Positions 1 through 12,687 of a DNA stretch of 64,000 nt are shown here, one piece after another. Positions within the stretch are counted from its first letter, which is position 1. Each line of letters starts with the position of its first letter. Position numbers and translations under genes: made by a program. Location of the stretch: NCBI GenBank assembly GCA_920105805.1, contig CAKKTI010000050.1, forward strand, positions 18,301 through 82,300, given 5' to 3'. A model generated the notes under the pieces. The model made no database searches. It had not been told where the DNA came from and saw only the letters and a list, made by a program, of their open reading frames with translations. This stretch comes from Condylostoma magnum (Eukaryota > Ciliophora > Heterotrichea > Heterotrichida > Condylostomatidae).

Positions 1-2962
1 CATTAGAAAGCAATACTAAAATTTTGTCTTTTATAATACATACTTGAACCACTTATATTGGAAACTAATAACTTTATATCAGCATATACGATATACTATC
101 AAATATTTCTAATACTCCAGTATTGTAAAATACATAAATCTAGTCTTTAATATATTGTATGCATAAACAAGCTTTAAACTTAGCTTCTGTTTTTATTTAT
201 TCTAACAAAAAGTAATTTAAGTAGGAGTTGCATTTATAAGTAACCATTTTATCCGGATAGTTCAATTAATCCATCATAAGAATTGGCAACTAGAGCTAGT
301 ATAATTTCATTTAAATAAAATCAAAAGCGTAAATGTTTTATCTGCATATTAACATAGCTTATTTTTCATAGAATTGAGTTTTAACAATATCTTTAATTTA
401 TAAATTGACTATATACGGGGTTAAATGTTTTGCAGCTATTTCTGCTTACTGCCTTTATTCTTCAGATCCTATAATAGCAACTTAACTAACTTCTTTTATG
501 AAATTCATGTCATAATCATATATTACAGATTTTCCATTATACTAAATTATTATCCTTTTCAAATACGTATCAAAATACACATCTTTTGAATTATAATCAA
601 TATTCCTTGTTATTGTATTCTCAAAATTTGTTAATAAAATTTCTTTATCTAGCAGAGCAGCAAAGTGTTTAGAATCTGAGCTAAAGCTTACACTGAATAT
701 GCTATCTGGCACTATTAATTCTAAGATTCATCTACTGAATTTATATTTATCATCAAGTAAGCAAATTTTAAGCCAATATCCTGATCTTATACAAATTTTA
801 GAGTTATCAGGAGAAATTCGACTTCAATGCGAATCTCCTACTTTTATTTTTTAGAAGTTAAAATCATCTTATTAAATGCATTTATGAGATGGGGAAAGTC
901 AATCTAAGCTTTTTACAATTCTAATTAATTTCTTTCTAACCTTTCTATATTCGTCCTTTAGTTCTTTTACAATCATTAAAATCCTATGAGTATATTTCTC
1001 TCTTTCCCCAATCATTAATTCCCTTAGTCATTAACTTTCCATTAAGTCAATATTCTCAAGAAATGAAAACTAAATTTAATCAGGATTCCAATATAAACGG
1101 TTTATTTCTTATACAATAGCTACAGCTTTATAATAACTTCTAAAATTCCTATTAAGCTCAAACAGTCTATCCTGAATTAGCGCAGATCTCTTTAAAATTT
1201 CTAATTTTGAGACTTTTTATTAATAAGACATTTTAACCTAATAATTATTACGAAAATACAAAGAGCAAGCCCATGAATCTAAATTGTCCTAAACTAAATA
1301 CTAAGGCAATCCTTCCCAGCGATAATTACTCAAATCTAGTCTACACGCTTTATAATTTTATCCTCCTGCACAATACAAACTCCCTGAATACAAAATGGCC
1401 TTATTCCTTAAATCCATGCCTTCATCTATATGCTAAATCAACTAAAACCTACCTGTTTACAGATCTAGCATTTACACTGTATATGAAAAATCATCTGAAA
1501 ATCCTCCTCCTAGTATAATCACATTGTTGTCATCTGGTGATACACAAGCACTGTTACTTAGAGGACTTTACAACTATAATTATAATAAAACCCACGTATT
1601 ATCAGTATTATCATATTTTTCTATAGAAGACAATCGCTGATATCCATCAAATCCTCCAAAAATATATATAAAACTCTTGCCTACTGATGTATTAGAAAAG
1701 GCACATCTTGCTACATTCATCGGCTGTACAAATCTTCAGGTATTTTCTTTAAGATTGTATTGTTCAACAGAATTTAAGAATTATCTTGTTGTTCCATCAT
1801 GACCTCCTATTGCATAAACTTGATTTTAGAGAATTACTAGCCCATGGTCCTTACGACATTTATTCATAGGTGAAAGCTCTATTATCGTATCGTTTTTAAA
1901 TTAGTAAACATTGGATGATAATGCCCCACCTGTAATAATTGAACTACCGTTAGGCAATGTAACAGCTGCTGAAAAAGAATTAAATTTGAAGTTTCCTTGG
2001 TAAGTGTTGATCTTTCAAGTATTCTTTTGTATGTTATACTTCATTATTTAATTTTAATTGCCGAAATAACAGATATAAGGTGTTTTGTATTTTAAAGACT
2101 TTGATATGCTCCCTATTTGAGTTAGATTACTTAAGAAATCCGCTTTGTTGATATTGATTTAGTAGAATTTCGCTTTACAAAATTAGTTCTTATTGGGTAG
2201 TTTGATATCATTTATTTACTATTAGTGGGCTGATATCAAGTTAGTGATGTTATTTATTGCTATGTCTTAATCTGTCATCTACATTACTTGGTTTAATGTG
2301 ACACTAAGTGTATCTTTAATATCTTAAAGCTGATTCTACTACTATTGTAGTTATTCAATTATTTAACTAATATTTTGCTATTGCTTTTTGGTTTTATCAA
2401 TGTATTCATTTATTAGCTATTGCTTTCTATTCATTACTTCTTACATAAAATTTTAAAATTTTATTTCTATTGAGCTTATATTTTGCTCGATATCCTTATC
2501 AAACTCATTGAATAGATTTAATCCCTTTTAGACTAAATTAGTTAAAAAGGTTTACTATATGTTCAAACAGTCAACCATACTATTAATCTTTTGCTAAGTT
2601 CAGATAGTACTTTGCTCCACTCTTACAAATTAATGTCCTGAGTGAGCTTCCATACATTCAGCACATATTCCTTTAATACAATTATTACAAAAATATCTGA
2701 TTTTTTCCTGATTATGATTCAAGCAGTAATGATGCTTTTATCTATCTTCATGATATTTTCTTGCATAGTCTGCAGCAATATAATTAATAGGTAGATTTTG
2801 AATGCTGATTACTTCTGTATTTGCTCGGCAATGGGGGCAAATTATGTTATTTGCCTAAATAATTCTTAATAAGCAACTTTAACAAAAGGTATGACCACAG
2901 CTAAGTATTCTTGGTCTTTAATTTTATTCATCATAGACCTAGATACAAGTGGGGCAATCCAT
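1..2962 (-). CDS. RING / B-box / coiled-coil / kelch (TRIM-like) protein, 3' end cut by window
   Basis: Probable TRIM-type ubiquitin ligase. Starting at the ATG at 2962, the RING begins at once: C3, C6, C21, H23, C26, C29, C41 and C44 give a full C3HC4 cross-brace. A B-box follows at about residues 66-110 (CNNC, CAEC and paired His). A Gln-rich coiled coil runs over about 115-260. Kelch blades follow, recognisable by YAIGGHDG and YIFGGFDG, each with a later Trp, several of them coded by TGA. Downstream the frame stays open to base 1 with propeller-like sequence, so the C-terminus lies outside the window. RING and B-box support E3 ligase activity; the propeller would bind substrate or cytoskeleton (inference). 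The 260 nt upstream, up to the carboxypeptidase stop, hold no gene. Confidence 0.85.
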
Positions 2963-3222
2963 GTTTACTAATTTATTTTGAAATTCAGATTCATTTATTA
3001 GCTTGATGTATTAGAAAAGACACTCTTATATTAATTATTTCAAGCATTAAGATCTAAATGTAATTTTGCTTCTTATTTGCTCTAATGAAAAGTTCTCGTA
3101 GTTGTTTTAAAAAATTGAATAGAGCGGCTAATCTTTAGTGCCTCTTTTATGCAAGTTTCAGTGGTTTTTATCTTAAATGAAATCTTATTAAAAGGATAAT
3201 AAAAACAGCTAATAAAATCTAA

Positions 3223-5514
3223 TCAATTTTTTGTTATTTATATATGAATTAATGTTTTACTTGGTGTCACAGATCTCGGCCTTTTATCAGCTCGTCTTGC
3301 ATCCTGAATTCTTTTAAGTAAAAGATAATGCTTTTGCTTTAATAGTTATTATGAGGTCTTTTATAGCTGATCATTTGCAAGGGAAAGTTTGAATTCATAT
3401 GATTTAACTTAGACTGGATTCTCTACCTCTTTCTCATATATTTTACTTTATTGGAAAATTTATCTATGCATTGGTCTTTAGCCCAATTATGATTTAGGCC
3501 TTTAAACTATAATTTTAGACCTTAGTATATTTGCTGATTCAGATTTTAATTGACTACTACCTCTTTATTGTGTTAAGTAATATTTTCCCTGTCTAAACCT
3601 TCTAGGATAATCTTATCTTGAGCCTGGCCTTGAGTTGCAATTTCTAGTTCTCTATGTCTAACTTCCAAAGTGAATTTAAGCATAATTTCCTAAACTACTT
3701 ACAATCTTATTCATTATTTCTCCTTTTACAACTACATCATCAGAATCACTTCCAGATCCAGTATCTAACTCATCTGTTTCCTCTTGCTTAATTTCCCGTA
3801 TATATCTATTCCACAAGCTGAGTTTTGAATTTTTTATTGTTCTTCTATTTTTCCTAATTTTCTACTTTTATTTTTACAGTTTTAACCGATAGTCTAGTAA
3901 TTTCACATAACAACAAAGCCCTAAAAGTAAGTTGTAGCTTAATATTCTTAGTAATTACTAATTGAATTAAACAGTGATTCTTTCCTAGTTGATATACCCG
4001 AAATGTGAGATCTCTAAAGTATAACTATTAGGAATTTTAAACTACTAATTCATAACCATTCTAGCAGTTCCTCTCTTAGACCTGTCATTTCTAAAACAAC
4101 ATGAAGGGTACCTAAACATTTCAGTAAAATCACTGAGTATTTTAGGAATTAATTTCACTTCTATAAATTATTTCTAATGTAAAGGGTAATGGGCTCCATA
4201 TATAAACGCTCCTTTTTTCTTAGAATGTCCGTGAATATCAATATAAGAAATAACATTACTAGTTTTTAGTATATTTCTAACTAGTTGTTTAACAGCAGCT
4301 ACTTCAGGAAACAGCTACTCATCAGTTTCTAAGAACTATCTGTTTAAATCATAGCCTGTCAGAGAGGTTCTGTAATTTCCTATTATGACTCCGTCAGGAT
4401 TTAGCATTGGAATTATTTTAAAAGTAGCTCTGGACCTAAGCCAAATGGCCTAAGTATCATCACTCAGTAAAAATCTTATAAATTCTTCCATTGCATACGA
4501 GCTAAAACTTTCTCCTGGATGCACTCTAGCAGTTATAATCACATGATCTTTTTACTATTATTTGCCTTGGTATAGATTAGTGATTGTAAGTAATGGTAGC
4601 TTTATACAGCTTAATGTTGATGTTAAATTCTCTTATTGGAGTATGTGGGAGGAAGTTTCTTTTATTTCTTCGATAAATCTCAGTAGATTTGAGTAGGTAT
4701 AAGGAAGTGAGTATGCAAAGTAGTATGTATCTCCTATTTAGTCGAAATACATACTAAAACTGAGAGAGTAGAACTGCTTTTGACAGGTATTGAACTAATT
4801 AATTTTACTATTAAAGTATTTTACATCACTTTTTATTTCCCGTCATCCCAAATTACTTTTAGAGTTTTATCAGAAATATGGCTTTTAGCCCTATGAAAAC
4901 AAGTTATCCTTCTTGGTGAAATTGACAATGTTAAACTTTATATTTCTAATCTACTTTATATTATATACTTTAAAATAGAACCATTAGTTATGTCCATTGG
5001 AATTTGAATCTACTCTCATATATAAATCATATTCTAAGTCATTAATTTTAACAACTTTATCTAAATTTCCTGATTCAAACATAGAATCGAATAAAATTCC
5101 TCCATCTGACTAATTAAAAAGATTTCCTTTAAACGTTCGTGTGTCTTAATATTTTGTTACGTATTTATAAAGGTTCTGATAAGATTAATTAAACTATCGG
5201 GAATAAGGAAACTGGTAACCCTTGGATAAGCTTTTATGAAGTTTAACAGAATCATAAGGCCTGAATCCATTATATACAGTAACCTTTTTTCCAGTATCCT
5301 CATCTCGTTATATATAATCATCAGCTAGGTCAAAATATAGGGGAATTGGCCCTTTATCAGTCTAAATTTAAGGCCTTCAACCAAAAAGCATATCAGGCTT
5401 TATAGAATACGCTTATTCTACAATAGGCAAAGGATTCTAGTATTATTTTTTCCCTTTTTACAAATTTCTTTCTAATCCCTCACAATTCATAATAGAATAC
5501 AATACTTTTATCAT
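3223..5514 (-). CDS. cytosolic carboxypeptidase (CCP/AGBL, M14 family), tubulin deglutamylase type
   Basis: Zinc metallopeptidase of the CCP/Nna1 group, whose members remove glutamates from tubulin tails and other acidic C-termini. 763 residues. The CCP N-terminal domain is present (FESGNL, then GHNQWFYFKV). The M14 core has HPGES (zinc His near 332 and its Glu), [21 protein letters not shown] and the third ligand in DIHGHSKKK near 428. The Gln in DLNRQ is a TAG codon. The basic, Ser-rich tail ends at TGA; an in-frame TAA lies four codons earlier. The start chosen is the ATG 15 nt after the TAG that ends the A20/AN1 gene. The frame is open between the two, so a fusion is possible but less likely. 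A second tubulin-type peptidase lies 2 kb away. Confidence 0.88.
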
Positions 5515-5529
5515 AAAAAATTCTATAAA

Positions 5530-5907
5530 CTAAACTCTAGTAAATTTGTCAGCTATTACCTGTGGATTCTCTTCTGATAGTTTCCTCTGCGCTGCTTCCC
5601 TGTGGTCGTAACTACAACCGTGTTCTTCTGGGAGTCGATGTCTAGAGCAAAAGTACTGCATACATTTGCATCTGAAATTCAGAGGTCCTAGTCTCCTATT
5701 GCATCCGAAACAACGGGTAGGATCTGGCTCGGGTGCGGATTTGACTTCCTCCTTTTATTCTTCATTTTAGTCCTGTATTGTAGATAGCAACTAGGGTAAG
5801 GTTTATTCTGAGCTTTAAACTATTGATTTTTGTTTGTAGCATTGGGAGCAATAGCCCTCCATGCTTCCGTAGAATAGGTGACAACTTAGACACAATTGAT
5901 CGGCCAT
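5530..5907 (-). CDS. A20/AN1 zinc-finger protein (ZFAND5/6 type)
   Basis: Small 125-residue protein with the two fingers of the ZFAND/plant SAP family. An A20 finger lies at the N-terminus (CLSC, then FYGS, then CSQC) and an AN1 finger at about residues 60-100 (RCFGCNRRLG, then CKC, FCSRHR, EEHGCSYDH). Family members bind ubiquitin through A20 and act in proteasome and stress responses. The end is set at TAG right after ADKFTRV, because family members normally finish within a few residues of this ADK motif. If that TAG were read as Gln, the frame would run unbroken into the carboxypeptidase. The 15 nt between this TAG and the next ATG repeat the spacing seen elsewhere in the window. Confidence 0.75.
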
Positions 5908-6064
5908 TTGTAAGATACTGTTAAAAGGGAACATTTAGGGATTTGTATTAAATTTTAGCATATTTGCTGAATATACGCTTAAATCATATTAGTTGATACT
6001 AAATATAAGAAATACAATTATATTACTTTTAAAACAGAACTAAAATGAATAGATTAATTTATTA

Positions 6065-7513
6065 TTAAATTCCAGGAGTTTTAGCTCTTGCAAATGTACG
6101 ATTTACAGAATTTCTATTGTTTCTACTGAGTCTTCGCCTTATTTTAGGCAATGATATGTTACTAGGGATCTCAAAGCTTTTTGAAAACTCTTCTGAGCCT
6201 ATAATTACTTTGGCTCTTTATCTTAAAGTAGGGAGGGAAAAAGGATCTTAGTATTCTAGAAACTCTTTATCACAGTATAGCTCGTCTTATTCTATCAAAT
6301 CTTTTATAGTAATTTAGTTCTATTATACGGACTAACTGTATCTGGCTATTAGCTATTTACTCTATACAACTTATTTCTTTTCTAATCTTTCAACTAATTT
6401 CTCCTCTATCATTCCTAAATAAATATTAAGATTATTATAATTCAATTCTTCGTCATTTACAATATAAGACATTCTTTTAGTAATAAGCTGAGTAATTTCA
6501 TCAATTTTCTTTCTTAACTTTACTACTTATTATTTTATCACATTTTCCTTTCTTTTCTCTTTGTCTAGTTATTCTTAGAGCTTTAAGATAATCCTATTTT
6601 TATTTTAGTCTCCTTCAAAAGATTAATTCACAATACCTTTGATAATATTTCTTATATACTTGTTTTTACCTTCAAGTTTTTACACTTTGGATGTAATTAA
6701 ATTTAGATGTTTCCTAACATTCCTTTGCTAGTCCTCTGATATAATAACTCCAGAAACAATTGAATTCACATCTACTATTCCTGTCGCATTTTGAATATCC
6801 TAAAAAGACTCTTTCAACTTATGTATTCTTTTTACATATTTGTCATGCACATTTTTCTTATTTACTAGTTTTTCTTTCCACTTCTGTAATAAAGTATTAG
6901 TTATTCTCATTATATCTAAAATTCCATCAGCTCTTGTTTAAGATGGAAGCTGTATTTTATTGGTTTTAGGCTCAAGTTGCTTATCGACACTTAACTGTTC
7001 ATTTAAGAACGAAATTTAATGATCAAAATTTACCTTAGATTAGACACTTTTACTTCTAAGATTATCAAATTTAGTTCTTATTCGATTTTCATTAAATTTA
7101 TTAACTTGATAATCATTGAATTCATTGGTAGCTCTTTTCTATCTTATTTACACAGACTCACTGAGTACTTTTATTTACTGTTATAGTTTATACCTATCTT
7201 TCCTTTACACTGTAACTTTCTCTTTTAATTGTTAATTTTCCTGAATTGTTCCATTAATTTTTGAGAGCGCCATAGTTAACTGATTTTACAGTACTTTGAT
7301 CTTATGTTCTAGCTTTGGTCTATTTTTATATTAACTTAATTAATCATTAACCTCTTTTACCTAGTTTTATAAATTTGTTATATAATCATCTAATATAAAC
7401 GTCTATTTCTGTTCTATTTCCAGTTTATTAAGCATTTTTTCTACTTCTAATTGCAGTACTTATGCTTTATTGTTTTTTAAACTCTTATTTATCATACTCT
7501 AACTGTTTTGCAT
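6065..7513 (-). CDS. coiled-coil protein, unknown function
   Basis: About 482 residues with no recognised domain. Long stretches are Lys/Glu/Gln/Asn/Leu-rich and heptad-like (about 20-130 and 200-400), typical of cytoskeletal or basal-body proteins of ciliates, but no specific match is claimed. The C-terminus is basic and Ser/Arg-rich. The stop is set at the triple TAA after KTPGI (6059-6067). The first in-frame TGA, at 5984, would add a hydrophobic Ile/Phe/Tyr-rich tail that looks untranslated. The ATG at 7513 is divergent from the MATCAP gene, with only 23 nt between the two start codons. Confidence 0.65.
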
Positions 7514-7536
7514 GATTTTTTAAATAAATTATAAAA

Positions 7537-8712
7537 ATGCGTAAATCTGGTAAAAATGGGATAAGAGTAAGCAACCGTAAAAAGGCATATAAAACTAGCA
7601 ATAACAAAAAACCACATAAATAAGCAAAAAAATTTGTGCATATAGGAAATTTGGCTCCAATTAATCTATTAGAGCAAAGAAACTAATTTTTCTAGTAAAA
7701 TTGTGAAATAAACCCAATTTTCTAATACTAAGACTAAGTTAGTATAGATTCCTATAGGTCTAGATTTCTACCGGAAACATCTTTATTTAATTAAGCAAGA
7801 TAAATCCTAGAAAAGTGTTTATCAGAGCACTCTACATTATCCTAATTCTACGAAAAAGACGGTGGAAATTTACTAGATGAGTAATAAACAGTTTAACTAT
7901 TCGACTTGTATACAGCCTAATTAGGCATATAACACCAAGTTGATATAAAATTCTCCGAAGACACCGTCCCTCCAACTTCCACACTTTATCTTCCTAAGGA
8001 AAGGAAATGGTAACTTATAATACAGCTACCATTGATTCACAGACAAAACAGATTCCAAGGAATTCTGCACCATGAGATAGGAACCCATGTCATCAGATCT
8101 ATTAATGAGTAAAAGCAAGTGTGGTTTAAAAACAGAGATAAGTACTAACTACAGCCTTATATACAAACTGAGGAAGGTATTGCAGCAGTTAATACTTAAA
8201 TTGAGGCTGCTGCTGATTATGAAAGGAAGCCTTTTTTGACATAAGCTGCACTTCATTATTACTGTAGTGCACTGGCTGATACAATGTCCTTTGTGGAATT
8301 GTACCACCATCTAGAAATGTACGTAGATTCTCCCATGAAGAGGTGACAGTAGTGTGTAAGGGTTAAAAGAGGATTGATTGATACTGCGCTGACTGGAGGG
8401 TGTTTCAAAGATTAAGTGTATTTATTAGGAGCTTATTAGTTTTTACAAAGGCGACGTGAACTAGATTTTCAGTAATTATATGCAGGAAAGCTTAGTTTTG
8501 ACGATATGGACCGTGTAGAAATCTAGTAAGTAATGAGAACTGATAATATACTACTTCCATGTTATATGCGAGACAGGGAATCTTATATAGCTTATTTAGA
8601 TAGAATAGCTGAAACAAACATGCTTTATTAGTAATAAAATGAATAAAAAATCTTTTCCTTAAATCAAAAGAAGTATAAGCAATTAGAGACAGGTAAAAAC
8701 GAGTCATATTGA
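7537..8712 (+). CDS. MATCAP / KIAA0895-type zinc metallopeptidase (DUF1704), probable tubulin tyrosine carboxypeptidase
   Basis: 391 residues. The catalytic signature is clear: HEIGTH at residues 179-184, preceded by FQGILH, and the third-ligand region TEEG near 211-214. This is the pattern of the DUF1704/MATCAP family, whose animal members remove the C-terminal tyrosine of alpha-tubulin. Downstream family-like segments include LLGAYQF and a region ending RIAETNMLY. The N-terminal 45 residues are Lys/Asn-rich and probably disordered. The stop is the TGA at 8710, only 4 nt before the ATG of the GAF gene. A TAG-TAA-TAA run at about 8628-8636 is a possible earlier stop. With the CCP gene nearby, this makes two tubulin-tail peptidases within 5.5 kb. 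Confidence 0.8.
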
Positions 8713-8716
8713 TGGA

Positions 8717-10231
8717 ATGTTAACCAAGAGTAAAAGAAATTAAGAACTTGAGTAGATGATCAGCATGAAAAGTAAAGAAATTTAAAGATTAGAAGGAGTT
8801 AATAAGTAGTTAGTGCTTGGACAACAGAAAAGAGATGAAATAATTGCAGCTGCTTTAGATGAAAATAGAAAACTTAAAGAAAATATAAGATGATATTAAC
8901 GTTTACTTGCTCAGACCAAGAAGCAGATTAAATAGTAAGATTCACCCTCTCCTAATAAAACCAAAGCAAACAATTTTAAGTAAGAAAGATCGTAGTATAA
9001 ACAAGAAAGGAAGACTGATAAAATCAACACTTATAATGTTCTACAATCCTCAGTTTTTACAAATTAATTAAACAGTTAAGATTAAGCTAAGGACAGTGTG
9101 ATTGATGATTTATTGTAAAATCCGGATTATTTTGTAGATAAATTATAAAGTTATGATGAGTAAGAATTGAATGGCATATTAACCTATTTAAAAAACTTAA
9201 AAATCAATTACAAAAACATACTAAATTTGAGTATAAGATTAAAAAAACTGATATCAACCTTTCACCGAATTTCTGTATCCCTTGTACTAAACGAAGCAAT
9301 TGAAAGACTAGTCTCTGAAACATGCGAAACTTTAATCTGTGATAGATCTTCTGTTTTCTTACTAGATGAGTTAAATGGAGAATTATGGACTAAGGCTGCT
9401 AAAGGAACAGCTAGGTCAATAAGAATTCCAATGGACAAAGGGATAGTTGGGTATGTAGCCACAACAGGCAACCCAGTTATAATAGAGGATGCTTATAAGG
9501 ATAGCAGATTCAACAAGGCAGTTGATATTCAAACAAATTACAGGACAAAAACAATTCTAGCAATTCCAATAAAAGACCCAAATGGAAACTTAATAGGAGT
9601 AATGCAAGCAATAAACAAGCTAAACAGTATTTTTACTCCAGATGATTTAATACTTTTTGAGCTTTTATCCTCACATGCAGGAATACTTCTAAGAAATTCG
9701 ATGTAAAATGAAACCTCAATGCTCATCCAACACAAATTGCGGTATACTCTTGATAGTGTACTTATTATAAATAGTATAACAGTACTGGAAGAACTGGTAA
9801 CTGTGTCATAGAATAAAGCAAAGGAAATAATGTCTACTGATATGGCATTGATTTATCTGAAATAAGGTGAAAGAATCGTTAGATTCTCTGATTAGGGAAG
9901 GGAGGAATTTAATGTGTAATCAGGGTTAGTTGGGACTTGTTTCTAGGAAGGAAATGTGCTCAATGTTCCAGATGCTTACAATGATCCTAGGTTTAATGGG
10001 AAGGTTGATATTGATACTTCAATGCCTGTTCTATGTATTCCTATCAAAGACAATGAAGATAATACAGTTGCTGTCATTTAGGTTGTTAATGATAAAGGAG
10101 TTTTCGGAAGAGCTGCAACTAATAAAGCAAAGCTTAATTAAGTTGATACTGAAGTTCTAAGGTATTTTGAGAATACATTACAGCATGCTTTGCTCAGGAT
10201 TAGTAATAGGTAAAATAATATACAATTTTGA
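8717..10231 (+). CDS. tandem GAF-domain protein
   Basis: 504 residues. The first 150 are Lys/Gln/Asn-rich and coiled-coil-like. GAF1 spans about 185-330 (CDRSSVFLLDE, GIVGYVATTG, then a PIKDPNG...GVMQAINK core) and GAF2 about 345-498 (SGLVGTCFQEG, NVPDAY, PIKDNED...VIQVVNDKG). This is the two-GAF arrangement of cyclic-nucleotide phosphodiesterases and related sensors, but no catalytic domain follows, so it is a stand-alone ligand-binding protein. GAF1 ends in the NKxxS/TF-like segment INKLNSIFTPDD. The ATG lies 4 nt after the previous stop; internal ATGs at 8757 and 8766 are alternatives. It ends at TGA; a TAA six codons earlier may be the real stop. Convergent with CSN6. Confidence 0.82.
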
Positions 10232-10328
10232 GGTATGTTGCTATATTGTTTATAAAATATGATATGCATAGATAAAGAGGATTACACTGCTAGCAAATAA
10301 GACAACATAATAAACCAATATTTAATTA

Positions 10329-11156
10329 CTACTCTAATCTCCTAGAATCTTCTTTAGCCAATTCAAACTTATTCAAAAGTGTTTAAATTTAGCTAGCTCC
10401 CTTAGTCAAAGTAGAAAAATAAACAGTTATCATTTCCTCCACAATATGCTCATTTAGCTCAGAATTCAATCCGTAAGGCTGTCTAGCAGGTATTTTATTG
10501 CATAAACCTTATATTTTCCTTAATACCGAATGATTATGCTGTGGGTTTTCCTTTAAATACTGTATAATTAGCCTCAATCTTTTCTAAAACAGCGACAAAG
10601 CGCTTCTATAGTTCATCAATTGCAACGAGTACTAAGACTCCCTGCTATCCTCACTAGTAGACTTAGACACGTAATCAACAGCAATTCTCTCGGAGTCAGT
10701 TGTTTCTATACTAAACTGCAGTTCTCTGAACTGCATAGCCCCAGTTTCCATGTTCTGTTAAATATCATAAATCTGCACAGGTATTTACTCTTAGTTTCCT
10801 TAGCTCAGTAATGTAGGATCCGCCCTTAGATAAACAGCGTTTTCATTGTATCTGAGGAAATTTTAGTGAAAATTTAAAGGATTTTCAGTAGCAGCTCCAG
10901 TACTATACCACCCAATTATCTCGTAATCAGGGAAAATTTAACTAAACAGCTCTAACCTACTAGAAATCATATCATGGTCTACTTAATCAGACTAGTACAG
11001 AATCTCGAATGAGTTATGCATTTAAACTACAACTCCCTCCTGCAATCCTAGTAAAATTCCAACAACTGGTCCGTTATTCTGGTTGACTATAGAACGAGAG
11101 TAGTGCTCTGATATATTCATCAGTACTAGAGGGTGAAGATGAGCTTAAAGTGCCAT
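10329..11156 (-). CDS. CSN6: COP9 signalosome subunit 6 (CSN6), MPN domain
   Basis: 275 residues. It starts MALQAHLHPLVLMNISEHYS, matching the CSN6 opening HPLVxxNISDHW. The MPN domain continues with VGILLGLQEG, NSFEILY and IIGWYSTG, then the Asp/Glu-rich C-terminal helical part with AVDYVS and a region ending LLNKFELAKEDSRRLE. As in all CSN6/eIF3f proteins, the catalytic JAMM His-x-His is absent, so it is a structural subunit of the deneddylating COP9 signalosome. The stop is set at TAG-TAA (10326-10331). The next TGA (10194) would add a Cys/Leu/Ile-rich tail and overlap the convergent GAF gene. The ATG is 7 nt after the TGA of the MFS gene. Confidence 0.85.
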
Positions 11157-11163
11157 TTTTTAA

Positions 11164-12534
11164 TCAAACTAAGTAAAGATCTGGGTTCTTGCCTCTAGTT
11201 TCCTTTACCTGCATTGCCACGCATCCTCCTAGAATACAGATGCATCCGAAGAATAAGGAGGGTCCTAGAAGTCCGTTGCTGTTTTGTATTAGGGAGGATG
11301 AAACTATAGGGGCTATTGCTGACCCAAGCCGATTTACACCACTACACATCCCTACACCTGCAGTTCTTATATCAGCCGGGAAACTCTCAGGTGTCATTGC
11401 GTATTATACAGAGTACACCATCAGGAGAAAGAAAAAGAAGAAAATTGAGCTTATAAGCTAAGCAAATGTGTTAGGAAGTAATAAGCCGAAGATAGAGACT
11501 CCTACCAGAATCATTCCTATGGCTTATGTTCATTTTCTGCCTATTTTTGTGTCTACTAGGTAATAGCCTAGTATTAAGCCGGGAACTCCTATGAATTGTT
11601 GAACTGATAGTGTAGCGTAAAGGGATAAACTGTCGGAATTAGATACAATACCTGCTGCTTGTAGTAGCTCTGGCATAAACATGCCTATACCTGTTGTGAC
11701 AAAAGATGTAGTGAATCAGACAAACATTAAGCATAGGGTGTTTTTTCGTAGATGTATACTGAAAATTCTTTGTAATGAGTATCTAAGGGAAAAGTCTTGT
11801 TGGACTGGGGACTCGATTTATAAAGGCTAGTCAGACATTGACTAATTGAAGTCTTTGTTGTTTAGATTTGAATACACGTTTATTGTGTTTAATGCTTTGT
11901 CGTATTTACCTTTGGCGAGAAAGTAAAAGGGGGATTCTATACAGCTAAATCTAAAAGCGCATGTCACAAAGCTTATAACTGCAATACATCCCATAATATA
12001 TCTTCAAACATGCTAAGCACCACATGCTGTAAAAATCAAAGCCAATACACCAGCAAGTGAAGTCATTAAAATACAGGAAATCGATATAGCAACTAGAGTT
12101 TAACGTTTACTAGGTGGACAAAATTCCATGTAAACTGTTCCGTCATTAGCCAGACTCCCTCCTATTCCTAATCCAATAAAAAATGCAATAATCACAATCA
12201 TAGTAAAATTTACAGAGAAAACCTATACTAATGTAAAAATTCCTACAAATAGTAAAATCTTTTTAAAAGTAAACATTCTACCATAGGCATCACTTAGATA
12301 TCCCCACATATATGATCCAATAAATAAGCCTAATTATTAAACTATGGCAATTAAGCTTGCGAGTTCTAATGAGATATTTTCACTTTGGCTAACATCATTA
12401 ATTATAATAGAAAGCGTAAATATTAGCATCATATCTATTCCTCAGCCAATTCCACAAAGAATAAAAAGCTTTTTATTATAAGTTCCAAACCCAATTTCTT
12501 CCAGGTTTTAAAATATTTGTTAGGATTAATTCAT
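11164..12534 (-). CDS. MFS transporter, sugar-transporter / SV2-SVOP-like
   Basis: 456 residues, about 12 hydrophobic helices. The loop after helix 2 carries GYLSDAYGR, matching the MFS G-x-L-(A/S)-D-x-x-G-R signature. The helix 4 region is IGLGIGGSL. After helix 10 comes TPESFPADIRTAG (near 380), typical of the SV2/SVOP/organic-ion branch, and the C-terminus is VKETRGKN, the usual sugar-transporter KETKG motif. Several Trp residues are TGA (for example in GIGWGID). It ends at TGA with no TAA or TAG nearby, which proves TGA works as a stop here. The CSN6 ATG follows 7 nt later. Substrate unknown. Confidence 0.88.
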
Positions 12535-12687
12535 TTATAATCTAACTTGTAATTAATAAGATACTAAATTCTAATATTTGTCTCAACTAGTTATTATGGT
12601 ATATGTTCTAAAATATAATCATAGTAGTTGAATAGGCTTTTATTAATAAATTGTAGGGAAAATTTAAACTATTTGGCGAAATAAAAA

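Noticed and set aside
3223-5907. A single A20/AN1-carboxypeptidase fusion gene, since the frame is open throughout.
   Set aside because: The zinc-finger part ends exactly where the family normally ends (ADK motif) with a TAG, and an ATG follows after 15 nt, the same spacing as other neighbouring pairs. Kept as a minor alternative.
9262-9735. Standard-code antisense ORFs opposite the first GAF domain.
   Set aside because: Shadows of the GAF coding strand; they show no coding pattern of their own.
11189-11461. Plus-strand 90-codon ORF.
   Set aside because: Antisense shadow of the MFS transporter C-terminus (ESFPADIR region).
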